Below, piece after piece: positions 15,943 to 24,492 of a stretch of DNA of 46,661 nt (within the stretch, counting starts at the first letter, position 1; each line of letters opens with the position of its first letter). Under the pieces are notes generated by a model. It saw only the letters and a list, made by a program, of their open reading frames with translations, ran no database searches and was not told the DNA's origin. The stretch lies in assembly GCA_964596115.1 (NCBI GenBank), contig CAZQRW010000006.1, positions 1-46,661 on the forward strand, written 5' to 3'. A program made the position numbers and the translations under genes. The DNA comes from CAZQRW01 sp964596115 (GTDB lineage: Bacteria; Hydrothermota; UBA3072; B12-G15).

Positions 15943-17805
15943 ATGATAATAGAAAATGTAGATTTTCCGAAGGATGTAAAAAATCTGAGTATCGATAAAT
16001 TAAGCATATTGGCAAAAGAAATAAGGGATCTCATCATCAAAACAACATCAAGAACAGGAGGACATGTAGCACCCAATCTTGGAGCAGTAGATATTGCCAT
16101 TGCTATTGCATATGTATTTGATCTCCCAGTGGATAAGGTGATCTGGGATGTAGGGCATCAGGCATATGCACATAAAATTATAACAGGAAGAAAAAAAGCC
16201 CTGCATACCTTGCGGCAATTTGGAGGAATAAGTGGATTTTTAAAAAGAGATGAAAGTATATTTGATACATTTGGTGCTGGTCATGCAAGTACCGCCATAT
16301 CTTCTGCATTGGGTCTTGCAATTGCAAGAGATCTTTCAGGAGAAAACTATAAAGTCATTGCTGTAGTTGGAGATGGTGCCTTAACAGGTGGAATGGCTAT
16401 GGAGGGATTAAATCAAGCAGGTCACTTTCAAAAGGATATAATTATCATCTTAAATGATAACAAAATGTCTATTTCCCCAAATGTTGGTGGTATGAAAAAT
16501 TATCTCCTGAGGTTGCAGTCAGCGCCTATATATAATAAATTAAAAGATGATATATATGATCTTCTGGGAAGATTACCAAGTTCTATTAGTGCAAAGGCAC
16601 GTCTTTCTGCCAGAAAACTAAGGGAGGGCCTGAAAAGCCTCGTTGTTCCTAACCTATTATTCGAAGAATTAGGAATTCGTTATTTTGGTCCTGTTGACGG
16701 CCATAATCTTCAAGAATTAACCAATACCCTGGCACGATTGAAAAATCTAAAAGGACCTCTTCTTTTGCACGTCATTACAACAAAAGGTAAAGGCTATCCC
16801 CCTGCTGAGAAAGATCCAACACTTTTCCACGGATTGGGACCGTATGATATTATGACAGGTTTGCCAAAAAAGAAAAGTGGACCACCAAGTTATAGCAAGG
16901 TTTTTGGAAGGACACTTACAGATCTTGCAAAAAAATATAAATCTATCGTAGCCATTACTGCTGCAATGCCAGAAGGTACTGGTTTAGATATATTTCGGGC
17001 TGAAATACCTGAACGATTTTTTGATGTTGGTATTGCAGAGCAACATGCCGTTACTTTTGCAGCGGGCTTATCAACAAATGATAAACGCCCTGTTTGTGGC
17101 ATATATTCAACATTTTTACAAAGGGCGCTCGACCAAATCATCCATGATGTTGCACTTCAAAATCTACCAGTTATTTTTGCCCTTGACAGGGGGGGGCTCG
17201 TAAGTGGAGATGGTGCCACCCATCATGGTGCATTTGACCTCACCTATCTCCGTATGATACCAAATATGGTTGTTATGGCTCCAAAGGATGAAGATGAATT
17301 GAGGAGAATGATACTCACAGCAATTCTATACAAAGATGGTCCTATAGCCTTCAGATATCCAAGGGGGAGCGGATATGGAGTTGCGATGACCGAACCCATA
17401 AACCCTATTGAAATAGGAACCTGGGAAGTACTAAAGAGAGGAGATGATCTTGCTATCCTTGCTGTTGGTAAAATGGTATATAGGGCGCTTAAAGTAGCAA
17501 ATCTGCTAAAGGGTATTAAAGCTACCGTTATAAATGCAAGGTTTGTAAAACCCCTTGACGAAAAGATACTTTTGGAAATTTCTAATAAATATAAATACAT
17601 CGTTACCATAGAGGATAATGTACTAACAGGTGGTTTTGGGAGCGCCATATTGGAATTTTTATCAAACAATAAACTAAAAAAGGATGTCCTCAGGCTGGGT
17701 ATACCTGATAGATTTATTGAGCATGGAAATACAGAACTCCTATATGAATCAATAGGTCTTTCTGTGGATCAAATAGCAAAAAGGATTAAAGAGTTCTTAA
17801 AGTGA
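15943..17805 (+). CDS. dxs: 1-deoxy-D-xylulose-5-phosphate synthase
   Basis: 620 residues. It joins pyruvate and glyceraldehyde 3-phosphate to form DXP, the entry step of the MEP isoprenoid pathway, using thiamine diphosphate. Seen: GGHVAPNLG, the TPP-binding run from VVGDGALTGGMAMEGLNQ to ILNDN, GIAEQHAVTFAAGL (general-base region) and DRGGLVSGDGATHHGAFD. The ATG at 15943 lies 2 nt after GAGGTGA (15934-15940); this is preferred over an earlier in-frame start that would reach into yuiD. Its stop overlaps the lpxC GTG. Confidence 0.97.
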   Translation: MIIENVDFPKDVKNLSIDKLSILAKEIRDLIIKTTSRTGGHVAPNLGAVDIAIAIAYVFDLPVDKVIWDVGHQAYAHKIITGRKKALHTLRQFGGISGFLKRDESIFDTFGAGHASTAISSALGLAIARDLSGENYKVIAVVGDGALTGGMAMEGLNQAGHFQKDIIIILNDNKMSISPNVGGMKNYLLRLQSAPIYNKLKDDIYDLLGRLPSSISAKARLSARKLREGLKSLVVPNLLFEELGIRYFGPVDGHNLQELTNTLARLKNLKGPLLLHVITTKGKGYPPAEKDPTLFHGLGPYDIMTGLPKKKSGPPSYSKVFGRTLTDLAKKYKSIVAITAAMPEGTGLDIFRAEIPERFFDVGIAEQHAVTFAAGLSTNDKRPVCGIYSTFLQRALDQIIHDVALQNLPVIFALDRGGLVSGDGATHHGAFDLTYLRMIPNMVVMAPKDEDELRRMILTAILYKDGPIAFRYPRGSGYGVAMTEPINPIEIGTWEVLKRGDDLAILAVGKMVYRALKVANLLKGIKATVINARFVKPLDEKILLEISNKYKYIVTIEDNVLTGGFGSAILEFLSNNKLKKDVLRLGIPDRFIEHGNTELLYESIGLSVDQIAKRIKEFLK

Positions 17806-18626
17806 AAGAAAGAACACTAAAGAAAAAAATAAAATTTAAAGGTAAAGGAATCCATACAGGCGAAATAACCTCAATTATCCTCTATCCACAGAATAAGGGA
17901 GGAATAAGGTTTTTAAAGAACGGTTTAGAAATTGAAGCAAATTTGAATAATGTCACTGAATCGAACAACTCCACAATCCTTTATAAAGACGGCGAAACAA
18001 TAATGACAGTAGAACATCTGCTTTCTGCTATATTTGGAGCAGGTATTGATCATTGTCTCATAGAAACAGACGGGCCTGAAATTCCCATTATGGATGGCTC
18101 TTCTCTACCCTTCTATAATGGACTGAAAAATGTCGGTTTTGAAGAATTGAAAAAAGACAAGGTTTTCTTCCAAATAAAAGCATTATCAGCCCTTGAAGGC
18201 CCCGGAAAATATATTTCTGCAACTCAATTCGATAAATTATCTATTTATGCCGTAGTTTCATTTCCATATAAATTCCTTTTTCTCCAGGAATTTTCATATA
18301 CTGAAGATAAAAACTATGGGGAAGAGATTGCACCAGCAAGAACCTTTGGCCTGGAAGAATGGGTTTCTGAGCTTAAAAATAAGGGATTGATAAAAGGAGC
18401 AGATTTGACAAATGTTCTTTACTATGACAAAAATGGACCCGTGAACACCCCAAGGTTTGAAAGTGAGGTAGTCAGACATAAGATTCTTGATTTTATTGGG
18501 GATCTTTCACTGCTATCTGTTAATATAAAGGGTAAATTTATTATACTTAGAGGTGGCCACAACCTGCATCATAAATTTTTAAAAATGCTCTCAAATAGGT
18601 CTGTTAATGAGAAAAAAGAGACCTGA
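17802..18626 (+). CDS. lpxC: UDP-3-O-acyl-N-acetylglucosamine deacetylase
   Basis: 274 residues. LpxC carries out the committed, zinc-dependent step of lipid A synthesis, so its presence points to a lipopolysaccharide-bearing outer membrane. The zinc ligands are recognisable: His in TVEHLLSAIFGAGIDH, and His and Asp in RHKILDFIGDLSLL; the late GGHNLHHKFL holds the catalytic histidine region. Other marks are GKGIHTG and GPEIPIMDGSS. It starts with GTG inside the dxs stop (GTGA). In Bacteroidetes and related groups lpxC is often fused to fabZ; here they are adjacent but separate. Confidence 0.96.
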   Translation: MKERTLKKKIKFKGKGIHTGEITSIILYPQNKGGIRFLKNGLEIEANLNNVTESNNSTILYKDGETIMTVEHLLSAIFGAGIDHCLIETDGPEIPIMDGSSLPFYNGLKNVGFEELKKDKVFFQIKALSALEGPGKYISATQFDKLSIYAVVSFPYKFLFLQEFSYTEDKNYGEEIAPARTFGLEEWVSELKNKGLIKGADLTNVLYYDKNGPVNTPRFESEVVRHKILDFIGDLSLLSVNIKGKFIILRGGHNLHHKFLKMLSNRSVNEKKET

Positions 18627-18643
18627 CCCAAAAAGGAGGCACT

Positions 18644-19084
18644 ATGGAAACAAAATATACTATTGAAGACATAATGAAGATCTTGCCGCACAGATATCCA
18701 TTTTTACTTGTTGATAGGATTATTTCCCTCACTGAGAATGAAGTCGTTGGCGTTAAGAATGTAACCTTCAATGAACCCCAATTCCAGGGGCATTTTCCTG
18801 GTGCACCTGTTATGCCTGGTGTTCTTATAGTAGAATCTATGGCTCAGACAGGTGGCTTTCTCCTGTTGAAGAGAGTTAAAAAGCCAGAAAATAAACTTGT
18901 TTATTTTGGGAAAATTGACAAAGTGAGATTCAGAAAACCTGTAAAACCTGGTGATACGCTTATCCACAAGTTACAGCTTTTAAGATTTAAAGGTAATCTC
19001 TGTGTTATGTCGGGAAAAAGTTACGTAAACGATGAAATAGTTGCTGAAGGGGAATTTACTGCTGTAATCGTAGATAGAGAATGA
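18644..19084 (+). CDS. fabZ: 3-hydroxyacyl-ACP dehydratase FabZ
   Basis: 146 residues, the usual length. It dehydrates 3-hydroxyacyl-ACP in fatty-acid elongation and competes with LpxA for the same hydroxyacyl-ACP pool, which explains its place between two lipid A genes. The hot-dog fold active site is clear: His in GHFPGAPVMPGVLIVESMAQ and Glu in the same stretch. Strong AAGGAGG 6 nt before the ATG; its stop overlaps lpxA (ATGA). Confidence 0.96.
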   Translation: METKYTIEDIMKILPHRYPFLLVDRIISLTENEVVGVKNVTFNEPQFQGHFPGAPVMPGVLIVESMAQTGGFLLLKRVKKPENKLVYFGKIDKVRFRKPVKPGDTLIHKLQLLRFKGNLCVMSGKSYVNDEIVAEGEFTAVIVDRE

Positions 19085-19854
19085 TCCACCCTACTGCCAT
19101 AGTTAGCAAGGAATCAAATATAGATAAGGATGTGGAAATTGGTCCATTCTGCATCATTGAAAAGGGCGTAAGAATAGAAAAAGGGACTGTTGTAATGAAT
19201 GGGGTTGTAATAAGAAAGGGAACAATTATTGGAAAAAACAACAAAATTTTTCCTTACGTTATTATCGGAGAGGAACCACAAGATAAAAGTTATCGGGAAG
19301 AAGATACAGAGGTAGAAATAGGCAATGGAAATGAGATAAGAGAATTTGTAACAATCCATAGGGCAGTAGGTGAAGGAAAAAAAACTAAAATAGGGGATAA
19401 AAACTATATAATGACATATTCCCATATAGGTCACAACGCTAAAGTTGGTAATAGTACTATAATAGTTAATGGGGCTACTCTTGGTGGATATGCAGAAGTT
19501 GGAAGTTATGCCTATCTAAGTGCATATGTCGCCCTTCATCAATTTACACGAGTTGGTGCCTATGCTATAGTGGGAGGTGGGTATAGAGTAATTAAAGATG
19601 TGATTCCTTTTGCTTTAGCAGCAGGCGAACCTTTAAGAATAGTCAGTGTTAATACAGTAGGCCTAAGAAGAAATAATTTTTCTCAGGAGAGAAGAGAAAT
19701 AATTAAGGACACCTTCAGAATACTATTTAGATCTAATTTGAATACCCACCAGGCTATAGAAAAGATAGAAAACCAGATGCCTATGAATGAGGATATAAGA
19801 TTGATAATCGATTTTATCAAAACGAGTAAAAGGGGCATCGTAAAAGGAGGATAG
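19081..19854 (+). CDS. lpxA: UDP-N-acetylglucosamine acyltransferase
   Basis: 257 residues. LpxA moves a 3-hydroxyacyl chain from ACP to UDP-GlcNAc, the first step of lipid A synthesis. The N-terminal two thirds are left-handed hexapeptide repeats ([IV]G-type: IHPTAIVSKESNIDKDVEIG and onward), with the catalytic His in SHIGHNAKVG and the conserved YAYLSAYVALHQF and GAYAIVGGG blocks. The C-terminal helical part (from about 190) contains GLRRNNFS. The ATG overlaps the fabZ stop. Confidence 0.96.
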   Translation: MIHPTAIVSKESNIDKDVEIGPFCIIEKGVRIEKGTVVMNGVVIRKGTIIGKNNKIFPYVIIGEEPQDKSYREEDTEVEIGNGNEIREFVTIHRAVGEGKKTKIGDKNYIMTYSHIGHNAKVGNSTIIVNGATLGGYAEVGSYAYLSAYVALHQFTRVGAYAIVGGGYRVIKDVIPFALAAGEPLRIVSVNTVGLRRNNFSQERREIIKDTFRILFRSNLNTHQAIEKIENQMPMNEDIRLIIDFIKTSKRGIVKGG

Positions 19855-20562
19855 ATGATTGATAGGGAATATATAATAAAGGAAATAATAAACCATACAG
19901 GAATAAATGGAGATATCAATATTAATAATTCGGTAGCCTCCAGAATTGAACACACCCTGTTAAACCCCGAAGCAACTAAAGAAGATATAAAAATCTTATG
20001 TGATGAAGCAAAATTTTATGGATTTTTTGGGGTTTGTGTTCAGCCTTACTGGGTAAAATTTGCACATACGCTCTTAAGAAATACAAATGTTAAGCTTGTT
20101 GCAGTGTGTGGTTTTCCAGACGGAGTCCATAGACCAGAGGTGAAAACTCAGGAGGCAAGACTCGCAGTCCTTGATGGCGCAGACGAGGTAGACATGGTAA
20201 TGAATATTGGTGCCTTTAAATCAAAGGATTATGACAATGTAGTTCAGGATATAAAAATGGTAAAAAATGCCATAAGACCCCTGATAAAACTTAAGGTTAT
20301 CATTGAAACTCCCCTATTATCAGAAGAAGAAATAGTTAAGGCAGCACTACTCGTAGAAGAGTCCGGTGCAAATTTTGTAAAAACTGGAACCGGAAGGAAT
20401 GGTCCCGTAAAGGTGAGGGACGTAGAATTAATAAAAAAAGCAGTTAAAATACCTATAAAGGCAGCAGGCGGTATAAGGGAAAAAGAACTTGCACTCCAAT
20501 TGATAAGGGCAGGAGCCGAACGAATTGGGACATCTTCTGGACCAAAAGTTGCAGGAGAATAA
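19855..20562 (+). CDS. deoC: Deoxyribose-phosphate aldolase
   Basis: 235 residues. It splits 2-deoxyribose 5-phosphate into glyceraldehyde 3-phosphate and acetaldehyde during deoxynucleoside breakdown. Class I aldolase marks: EHTLLNPEATKEDI at the start, the catalytic Asp region ADEVDMVMNIG, the Schiff-base Lys in FVKTGTG and the second Lys in IPIKAAGGI. An N-terminal extension of about 35 residues precedes the core. GGAGG lies 5 nt before the ATG. It is the last gene of the xseB operon; its stop is 10 bp from that of the convergent ybjQ, with no terminator seen. Confidence 0.95.
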   Translation: MIDREYIIKEIINHTGINGDININNSVASRIEHTLLNPEATKEDIKILCDEAKFYGFFGVCVQPYWVKFAHTLLRNTNVKLVAVCGFPDGVHRPEVKTQEARLAVLDGADEVDMVMNIGAFKSKDYDNVVQDIKMVKNAIRPLIKLKVIIETPLLSEEEIVKAALLVEESGANFVKTGTGRNGPVKVRDVELIKKAVKIPIKAAGGIREKELALQLIRAGAERIGTSSGPKVAGE

Positions 20563-20572
20563 CCCCTTCGCC

Positions 20573-20893
20573 CTATATCTTTTCTATATACACTGCAGTT
20601 CCATATGCCAGGAGTTCTGCTGCACCCTGCATAATAGATGATGTCATAAACCGGACACCGATAATGGCATTTGCCCCCATTTTCTCAGCGCTCTCAATCA
20701 TTCTATCGATTGATTGTTCCCTTGATTCTGCAAGCATCTTTGTATATTCTACTACTTCTCCTCCGACAATATTCCTTAATCCTGCAAGAATATCCTTCCC
20801 CACATGCCTTGCCCTAACGGTATTCCCTTTTACAAGTCCAAAGACCTTTCTAATCTTATATCCTGGTACATCCTGGGACGTTACAATGATCAT
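20573..20893 (-). CDS. YbjQ / UPF0145 family protein
   Basis: 106 residues, typical for the family. Marks: IVTSQDVPGYKI at the start, GLVKGNTVRARHVGKDI, then MGANAIIGVRFMTSS and LAYGTAVYIE. The family forms small pentameric rings; a heavy-metal-binding role has been suggested but is not firmly shown. The ATG overlaps the stop of the anti-sigma-like gene (ATGA), so it is the last gene of the rarA-sigma-anti-sigma unit and may be co-regulated with it. Confidence 0.92.
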   Translation of the reverse strand: MIIVTSQDVPGYKIRKVFGLVKGNTVRARHVGKDILAGLRNIVGGEVVEYTKMLAESREQSIDRMIESAEKMGANAIIGVRFMTSSIMQGAAELLAYGTAVYIEKI

Positions 20894-21330
20894 TTATGAA
20901 CCTCCTTTGAATATTTATCTCTCCTTGAAACAAATATCCTCTCTCTTAATATAGAAATAAGAAGTACCACGAAGCCAAAAACAAAAACAAATAAGCCAAT
21001 CTTTGCAAACATAGGTAACTCGACATCCTTTAGCACAGCCTGTATCCATTCAATAATACCATATGTGAGGAGTATGATAGCACCTATCGAAAAAAAGATC
21101 CATCCAATGCCTCTTTCAATCCTGTTATAAAGGCTCTTCCAGTATTCCTCCCATGCCCTGTCGGGATTTTTTAGAACTATCATATCCATCACCTCCTTCA
21201 ATTTTTTTTGTTCTTCAACTTCTCTATATAATTCGGGCTTTTCCCTGAGGAGTTTTTCAAATTCCTCAAGTTGTTCCCCTTTAAGTTTCCCGTCAATGTA
21301 TAGTACGATTAATTCTTCCTTTCTATTCAT
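20890..21330 (-). CDS. Probable anti-sigma factor, two membrane helices
   Basis: 146 residues. The N-terminal 65 are helical and resemble the sigma-binding domain of anti-sigma factors (LYIDGKLKGEQLEEFEKLL: an acidic count-and-bind opening often seen in this class), but there is no HxxxCxxC zinc motif. Two membrane helices follow at about 75-93 and 108-130, with a short basic cytoplasmic end (ERIFVSRRDKY). It starts 8 nt inside the ECF sigma gene, the usual pairing for a sigma/anti-sigma couple. Function inferred from position and topology. Confidence 0.7.
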   Translation of the reverse strand: MNRKEELIVLYIDGKLKGEQLEEFEKLLREKPELYREVEEQKKLKEVMDMIVLKNPDRAWEEYWKSLYNRIERGIGWIFFSIGAIILLTYGIIEWIQAVLKDVELPMFAKIGLFVFVFGFVVLLISILRERIFVSRRDKYSKEVHK

Positions 21331-21841
21331 TTTTCATCTTTTCCATAAGTTTTTTCCTCGCATAGTACAATCTGGACATCACAGAACCAATGGGAATATT
21401 AAGAAGTTCAGAAATTTCCTTATAACTCATATTTGAAAAATGTCTCAGAAATATGATCTCTCTATCTTTTTTATCTAAGGTGTCTATAGCCCTTTTTAAT
21501 GACTCGATTTCCTCCATTTTCTCAAGAGCTTTTTGTGGATCATCATCTACAAGAACCACTATATCTTCAAAATAATCTTCTCTTTTTCTTCGCATCGATG
21601 TAACAAGATTTTTTATAACCGAATAAAGGTATGGAAAAAATGGTCTTGAAGTGTCAAATTTTTTAATACTTTTCAAAACACGCAAAAACGCCTCTTGTGA
21701 CACATCCCAGGCAAGATGGGTATCCCCTGTAAAATACAATGCAACACTGTATGCCTGTTTCATATATCTTTCCACAATTTCTCCATATTTTTTTATTTTT
21801 CCTCTCTTCACTTCTTCAAGTAACTCCGTATCACTCATCAT
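21323..21841 (-). CDS. ECF-family RNA polymerase sigma factor
   Basis: 172 residues. Region 2 is visible (LAWDVSQEAFLRVLKSIKKF, then PFFPYLYSVIKNLVTSMRR) and region 4 ends in a helix-turn-helix (MSYKEISELLNIPIGSVMSR). ECF sigmas redirect RNA polymerase to envelope-stress or similar regulons and are usually held by a membrane anti-sigma factor, here encoded next. The gene has two adjacent ATGs (21841 and 21838). It starts a few bases after the rarA stop; no separate promoter is evident, though a weak one inside rarA cannot be excluded. Confidence 0.93.
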   Translation of the reverse strand: MMSDTELLEEVKRGKIKKYGEIVERYMKQAYSVALYFTGDTHLAWDVSQEAFLRVLKSIKKFDTSRPFFPYLYSVIKNLVTSMRRKREDYFEDIVVLVDDDPQKALEKMEEIESLKRAIDTLDKKDREIIFLRHFSNMSYKEISELLNIPIGSVMSRLYYARKKLMEKMKNE

Positions 21842-21846
21842 ACTAT

Positions 21847-23181
21847 TTACCCTTTTTTCCCATTTTTATTCAAAACCTTTCTGATATACTCAAGATACTT
21901 TTTAATTGTTCTTTCATAACCGATTTCTTTAGGAAAATAGAATTTCCTGTTTTTTATCTTTTCTGGAAGATATTGTTGTTCTACTATACCAAAGGGGAAA
22001 TTATGGGGATATTTATATCCCTTACCATACCCCAATTTCTCCATAAGCTCTGTAGGGGCATTCCTAAGATGGAGGGGAATCGTAAGATCAGGAAACTCTT
22101 TAAATGTTTTCAAGGCATTTTTGTATGCCATATATGCAGAGTTACTTTTAGGGGCAGTGGCAAGGTATATAGTAGCTTGTGAAAGTGGAAGGAATCCTTC
22201 TGGAAGGCCAATAAAATTAAGTGCTTCTTTTGCAGCAACAGCAACAAGAAGAGCTTGTGGATCTGCATTGCCAATATCTTCCGATGCAAGAATTGTGAGT
22301 CTTCTCGCGATAAATAACGGGTCTTCTCCACCTTCAATCATTCTTACAAGATAGTAGAGTGCGGCGTCGGGATCACTTCCCCTGATGGACTTAATAAATG
22401 CAGAAATAAGATTGTAATGTTCTTCCCCCTTCTTATCGAATGGAACCCTCTTTTGTAATATATCGATAATAAGATTTTCTGTTACCTCTTTACCTTTACC
22501 GGCATTCTTTACTCCAATTTCAAGTGTATCCAGAGCAACTCGCGCGTCTCCTCCAGATATGTTGGCAAGAAATCTTATGGTTTTTTCTTTAATAATTGGT
22601 TTATACTCATTAATTATTTTATCTCTCTTAATGGCATCCCTTATTATTTTTTCGATTTCTTCGGGTGTTAACGGATAGAGAATGTAAATTCTAACCCTTG
22701 ATAGTAATGGTCTGATAACTTCAAAGGAGGGATTTTCTGTTGTTGCCCCAATCAATGTAATAATACCTTGTTCTATGTATGGTAAAAAAGCATCCTGTTG
22801 TGCCTTATTAAACCTGTGTATTTCATCAATGAAAAGTATTGTTTTTTTATTTTCCGATCTTATCAATCTTTTCGCCTTTGTAATAACCAGCCTTACATCT
22901 TTCACCCCTGAGAGAACGGCACTCAGGTGTTCGAAATTCGCATTTACAGAATTTGCGATAATATTTGCGAGTGTTGTTTTACCTGAACCCGGGGGGCCCC
23001 AAAATATCATAGATGGCACCTCACCCTTCTCTATGGCTAATCTAAGGGGTTTACCAGGACCAACAAGGTGTTCCTGACCTACAAAATTCTCAAGGGATTT
23101 CGGTCTTACCCTTTGAGAAAGAGGAGGAAATCCCTCCTCCTCTTTCTCAAAGCTATCATCTGGAAAAAGTCTTTTCCTTAT
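21847..23181 (-). CDS. rarA: Replication-associated recombination protein A (RarA/MgsA), AAA+ ATPase; no standard start codon
   Basis: From 23019 inward the protein is unmistakable: Walker A GPPGSGKTT, Walker B ILFIDEIHRFNKAQQDAF, sensor GATTENPSF, and the C-terminal tetramerisation region. RarA acts at stalled replication forks. The conserved N terminus lies upstream of the first ATG: reading back in frame gives RPKSLENFVGQEHLVGPG, preceded by FEKEEEGFPPLSQR, with no stop until 23184-23186. That stretch contains no ATG or TTG, and the only GTG (about 23035) would remove the conserved block. The likeliest start is ATA at 23181-23179, which overlaps the upstream TAA as ATAA and yields 444 residues, the normal length. 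A sequencing error or undetected frameshift is the main alternative. Confidence 0.85.
   Translation of the reverse strand: MRKRLFPDDSFEKEEEGFPPLSQRVRPKSLENFVGQEHLVGPGKPLRLAIEKGEVPSMIFWGPPGSGKTTLANIIANSVNANFEHLSAVLSGVKDVRLVITKAKRLIRSENKKTILFIDEIHRFNKAQQDAFLPYIEQGIITLIGATTENPSFEVIRPLLSRVRIYILYPLTPEEIEKIIRDAIKRDKIINEYKPIIKEKTIRFLANISGGDARVALDTLEIGVKNAGKGKEVTENLIIDILQKRVPFDKKGEEHYNLISAFIKSIRGSDPDAALYYLVRMIEGGEDPLFIARRLTILASEDIGNADPQALLVAVAAKEALNFIGLPEGFLPLSQATIYLATAPKSNSAYMAYKNALKTFKEFPDLTIPLHLRNAPTELMEKLGYGKGYKYPHNFPFGIVEQQYLPEKIKNRKFYFPKEIGYERTIKKYLEYIRKVLNKNGKKG
23111..23152. repeat. 18-bp perfect inverted repeat in the 5' end of rarA
   Basis: CTTTGAGAAAGAGGAGGA (23111-23128), loop AATCCC, then its exact reverse complement (23135-23152). 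In the minus-strand mRNA this folds into an 18-bp hairpin with a 6-nt loop about 30 nt after the proposed rarA start, and it encloses an AGGAGGAGGG string that could otherwise bind ribosomes. There is no following U run, so it is not a standard terminator on either strand. It is also protein-coding in the rarA frame (EKEEEGFPPLS). Confidence 0.85.
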
Positions 23182-24410
23182 AACTTAACCCCCAGCATAA
23201 AAGAATATTTATTAAGTGGGTCATAGGTATTTTCAGTTTCGTTATACTGGAATTTTCTCTGTAGTGTTACTGTCCCATAAAGCCTCAAAAATATTTTTTT
23301 AGAGACACTAACGGTATATACTGTATTTTCGTCAGTATTGAATACATTTTTAATATTTTCAATACCAGTCTTATCATACATTATTAAGACAGGCATATCT
23401 TCAATGAATTTTGTCCCATCGAGGATTAAGTGTATCTTACCGCTATTAGCCATATTGTGATAATATTGATAATTACCCCCAAGTGTTAACCTCCCAAAGG
23501 CAGTGGCAGTTAACTCCCCATAATAGCCATCAAAATTACCGTAATAAGAAGAAAGTATTGCTTCCTTCCCAGCTTTTTGGGCTTCATAAAGTGGATCAAA
23601 ATAAGAAGGTATAAATTGATCTGAAAGTATTCTTTTTTCAAACTTTGCAGAGAGTCTCAATATATTCATAATAAAGTTAAAATCAACCCTTCCTCCCGCC
23701 CCAAACCCACTACCATAGTTTGTTATCTTTGCATAATCAGCATAGAATCTGATAGATAACATCCCGGTACTTATGATAGGCAAACCAATGTCAAATCCTG
23801 TAAATCCAAGTGAACCATTAGTAGTGTCATTGTTATCTGGATTTAAATCGGCAATATATGAAACTCCTGTCTCCAAATTACCAAGAATGGGTATAGGAGC
23901 AATAAATCTTATGGGCCTTATGAATACTCTCGTGCCAACAATTTCAGGTTTGGCTAAATTGGAGTATAATATTTTACCTCCAAATTTTCCCAGATCGGAT
24001 GCAAGGATTACACCTGACTTTCTAGCATTTTCATCCAACGTATTTGAATAATTATCCATTATGAATCCATCCCCAACAACTGTATGATCAAGTACACCAA
24101 CTTTTAAATAAAGTGGACTATTCACATATCCAACCCTTAAATACCTTATTTTACCAAAAATATCAGTAGGGGAATCCCAGTCTTCTGAGCGAAATCTTCC
24201 CTTGCTACTTACCCTTAGTGGAATATCAAGACCAAAACCAATTGGGCCTAATCCCAGTTCAGGCTGAAGTGTTAAATTAAACCATAGGGTATCTGACATA
24301 TAATCTGCACCAATGCCACCAAAGAATTCAAATGATTTAGCCTCGGTATTTTCCTGTGCAAAAATAGGCAATGTAAAAAGAACAACAATCAAAAGTGCCA
24401 TTCTACGCAT
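23178..24410 (-). CDS. Outer-membrane beta-barrel protein, unknown
   Basis: 410 residues. A signal peptide (MRRMALLIVVLFTLPIFAQ) is followed by long runs of alternating residues with aromatic girdles (GLGPIGFGLDIPLRVSSKG; LRVGYVNSPLYLKVGVLDH), and the chain ends in the strand YSFMLGVKL: a porin-like barrel. No specific family recognised. The ATG at 24410 is chosen because AGGGAGG lies 5 nt upstream; a GTG two codons earlier would overlap the ribosome site. It is the first gene of a unit running into rarA, sigma, anti-sigma and ybjQ, an odd mix of an envelope protein with a replication factor. Confidence 0.75.
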   Translation of the reverse strand: MRRMALLIVVLFTLPIFAQENTEAKSFEFFGGIGADYMSDTLWFNLTLQPELGLGPIGFGLDIPLRVSSKGRFRSEDWDSPTDIFGKIRYLRVGYVNSPLYLKVGVLDHTVVGDGFIMDNYSNTLDENARKSGVILASDLGKFGGKILYSNLAKPEIVGTRVFIRPIRFIAPIPILGNLETGVSYIADLNPDNNDTTNGSLGFTGFDIGLPIISTGMLSIRFYADYAKITNYGSGFGAGGRVDFNFIMNILRLSAKFEKRILSDQFIPSYFDPLYEAQKAGKEAILSSYYGNFDGYYGELTATAFGRLTLGGNYQYYHNMANSGKIHLILDGTKFIEDMPVLIMYDKTGIENIKNVFNTDENTVYTVSVSKKIFLRLYGTVTLQRKFQYNETENTYDPLNKYSFMLGVKL

Positions 24411-24430
24411 ACTCACCTCCCTTTTTTGTT

Positions 24431-24458
24431 ATCATATCAAAAAACTGCAAAAAATCAA
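24431..24458 (-). promoter_or_regulatory. Promoter of the outer-membrane protein / rarA / sigma unit
   Basis: Minus strand: TTGATT (24458-24453), 16-nt spacer, TATGAT (24436-24431). The predicted start near 24424 gives a 14-nt leader beginning AAAGGGAGG. Confidence 0.5.
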
Positions 24459-24492
24459 TAGGTAATTAGGAATTCTTTTCATATAACAAGAC

